Below, in pieces: positions 62,683 through 64,000 of a DNA stretch of 64,000 nucleotides. Source of the DNA: Alloprevotella sp. GTDB lineage: Bacteria; Bacteroidota; Bacteroidia; Bacteroidales; Muribaculaceae. The translations under genes were made by a program, and so were the position numbers. The stretch covers positions 62,001 through 126,000 of the forward strand of contig JAMPIE010000003.1 of NCBI GenBank assembly GCA_023663135.1. The letters run 5' to 3'. The first letter of the stretch is position 1. The number at the start of each line of letters is the position of its first letter. The notes under the pieces were generated by a model. It did no database searches. It was not told where the DNA came from and was given only the letters and a program-made list of their open reading frames with translations.

Positions 62683-64000
62683 GGGTTATGGAGTCGGTAG
62701 GCTCTGATTTCGTGGAGGAGGGGGTGGCTTTGTCGGGTTTATGCAATAGGCGTCTAAGCCAGGCAGTGAGAGAATCGAAGTCGCGACGGAACACTATGCC
62801 TACACCCTGGGTGGTCAAGGCGTTTTTGACATAGAAGTTTTGGTCGTTATAGCGATTATAGGCTTTGAGCCTAAGTGAGCCCGATCTGTTGAGGAGATAT
62901 TCAAGGTCAAAATCGCCTATGAATGTATTTGTGTTAAGGCTCTTATCGCGATAGCCAAAGTTGCCATTGAAGAGGAGCCGGTTGTTGAGAAGGGAGGAAG
63001 AGAGTGCGAGGTCAAACTCCACGTCGGAGAAGTCGCCGCGGTCAGATCTCACGTTGGGCGATATGGTCCAGTTGTCGGAGAGCGACCCCAGGAGATTGCT
63101 TATCTGTGACGAGATGGTGGAGGAGGCCACGGAAAAGAGCTCATTGCCCTTTGTGGCACTCATATACTCGGGGGTATAGAAGCGGTTGAGAGCCAAGAGG
63201 TAAAGCATTTGGCGAGCTTTCATGTCGTCGGTTGAGACGATGGAGTTTACTTTGCGCTTCACGTCGTCTTTAAGCGTCGGGAATGCCAGGTCATAGGCTA
63301 TGTCGGGGGCGGTCATTAGCCCCGACACCTCGATTAGGGCGTCGACGGGTACGGAGGTGCGGGTAAGCTCAGGGTCGTCGAGAAAAGATTCGTCGAGGTC
63401 TGATAGATTGGCTGTGAGGCGGTAGGCGGCTTCTATGTCGAGGATGGCGGCGTAGGGGTCGCCGGTGAAGCGTATGGTGCTTCCCGGGTTGATGCGGAAG
63501 TCTTTTCGGATAATATCCTGAAAGGTAAAGTTATAGGTGCCGTTGTCGAGAGTGTAGTCGCCGCGGAGCCCAAGGTCTTCTGAGGAGCTGTTGTAGGTCA
63601 TGCTCATGTCGCCGTTGCCTCGAGCCTTTATGGCATCACCTCCTATGGGGTCCATCACTACGGTGAGCATGGCGTTGGGGTTGACTCGCACGTTGATAAT
63701 CATGTCATAGATGCTCGAGCTCTCTTCCTCCACGTTTTTGGCCAGTGCACGTCTCATCTCCACCACTTCGCGAGGGATACCATTGATGAGCTCGTCGGTG
63801 AGGCTATCCGCGGCTGATGCATTGCGGTCGCGGAAGGTTATAAATCGGTAGTCATAGGCTTCCTCGGCGTCGGAGAGAATAAAGGTAAATGATGAGTTGG
63901 GGGCTGTTGTCATCTCCACTCCTATATCTATATGTCCGGGGACTCCCGTGACGGTGGCGTTGCCGTCGCCAAATATTGTGCCAAACCATCGGCGGTCGGG
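62666..64000 (-). CDS. tamB: Translocation/assembly module TamB-like protein, 5' end outside window
   Basis: The frame is open to the right edge, so 444 C-terminal residues are seen and the true start is outside. The region shows DUF490/TamB features: GTIFGDGNATVTGVPGHIDI, GVEMTTAPNSSFTFILSD, LRGDYTLDNGTYNFTFQDII, DPYAAILDIEAAYRLTANLS, VDALIEVSGLM and the terminal barrel-contact-like strands (LLNNRLLFNGNFGYRDKSL, GIVFRRDFDSL). TamB spans the periplasm and helps outer-membrane lipid transport or barrel assembly. It ends 17 bases inside the DMT transporter start. A full-length family member would be about 1400-1600 residues. Confidence 0.9.
   Translation of the reverse strand, partial: PDRRWFGTIFGDGNATVTGVPGHIDIGVEMTTAPNSSFTFILSDAEEAYDYRFITFRDRNASAADSLTDELINGIPREVVEMRRALAKNVEEESSSIYDMIINVRVNPNAMLTVVMDPIGGDAIKARGNGDMSMTYNSSSEDLGLRGDYTLDNGTYNFTFQDIIRKDFRINPGSTIRFTGDPYAAILDIEAAYRLTANLSDLDESFLDDPELTRTSVPVDALIEVSGLMTAPDIAYDLAFPTLKDDVKRKVNSIVSTDDMKARQMLYLLALNRFYTPEYMSATKGNELFSVASSTISSQISNLLGSLSDNWTISPNVRSDRGDFSDVEFDLALSSSLLNNRLLFNGNFGYRDKSLNTNTFIGDFDLEYLLNRSGSLRLKAYNRYNDQNFYVKNALTTQGVGIVFRRDFDSLTAWLRRLLHKPDKATPSSTKSEPTDSITHEPQQ

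Overview
The window looks like a piece of the chromosome of a gut Bacteroidales bacterium, most likely a Muribaculaceae-type organism (family assignment is inference). Seen directly: many genes are preceded by the Bacteroidetes -7 promoter box TAnnTTTG, several with a -33 TTTG/TTG box about 20 bases upstream; starts lack obvious Shine-Dalgarno sequences; three secreted proteins end in short tails resembling type IX secretion sorting signals; and Bacteroidetes-typical families are present (BatA-E aerotolerance operon, DUF4494, DUF5715-like lipoprotein, long AsmA-like protein, TamB). The sequence is GC-rich by eye. 54 intact or edge-truncated protein genes and one decayed transposase fragment are annotated. 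All but seven of the intact genes lie on the minus strand. No tRNA, rRNA, CRISPR array, prophage or complete insertion sequence was seen.

Layout. 1-4300 (minus): rfbA (cut by the left edge); a UDG-like / dedA / rpe / birA run; efp. 4359-14528 (minus): a long co-directional run read as pdxJ, exbB, exbD, tonB, a DUF5715/M15-like lipoprotein, an AsmA-like protein, a tandem SGNH hydrolase and purT. 14710-16739 (plus, divergent from pdxJ): a CBS-less ACT-like protein, nadK and a YgjP-like metalloprotease. 16705-21324: a U32 peptidase, a 76-residue orphan, a TPR protein, a MINPP-like histidine phosphatase and an ECF sigma factor. 21402-25057 (minus): etfB-etfA-acyl-CoA dehydrogenase. 25317-35897 (minus): rpsO, ppdK, a large secreted clan-A glycosidase, folB, rnr, gyrB. 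36187-38925 (minus): an E1-like ThiF/MoeB protein, bioB, a porin. 38926-39398: a gene-poor stretch with palindromes and an ISAs1-like transposase remnant. 39399-47955 (minus): a sugar MFS transporter, yggS, DUF4494, a secreted S8 protease and a 1191-residue surface protein. 48021-52264 (minus): cinA, lysA-lysC, a small HTH protein. 52403-61003 (minus): the moxR-DUF58-batA-B-C-D-E operon. 61215-64000: an AlkD-like protein (plus), a DMT transporter and the 3' part of tamB.

How the genes work together: ExbB/ExbD/TonB energise outer-membrane transport; AsmA-like, TamB, the DUF5715 lipoprotein and porin serve the envelope; the Bat operon forms a membrane VWA/TPR complex with a MoxR ATPase; ETF plus acyl-CoA dehydrogenase is an electron-transfer module; LysC and LysA serve lysine/diaminopimelate synthesis; BioB and BirA make and attach biotin.

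The window is mostly core genome and I did not find a convincing new multi-gene system. The best oddities are: nadK with no canonical start at its conserved N-terminus (ATA where ATG is expected); a tandem duplication of the bioB start region that makes an overlapping 12-codon upstream ORF; two matching 19-bp palindromes (TGGGC-N9-GCCCA) in two intergenic regions; an ACT-like protein that seems to have lost its CBS domains; a tandem SGNH protein whose second domain has lost its nucleophile; AT-rich duplicated modules in the 1191-residue surface protein; and an unrecognised 76-residue protein behind its own promoter.
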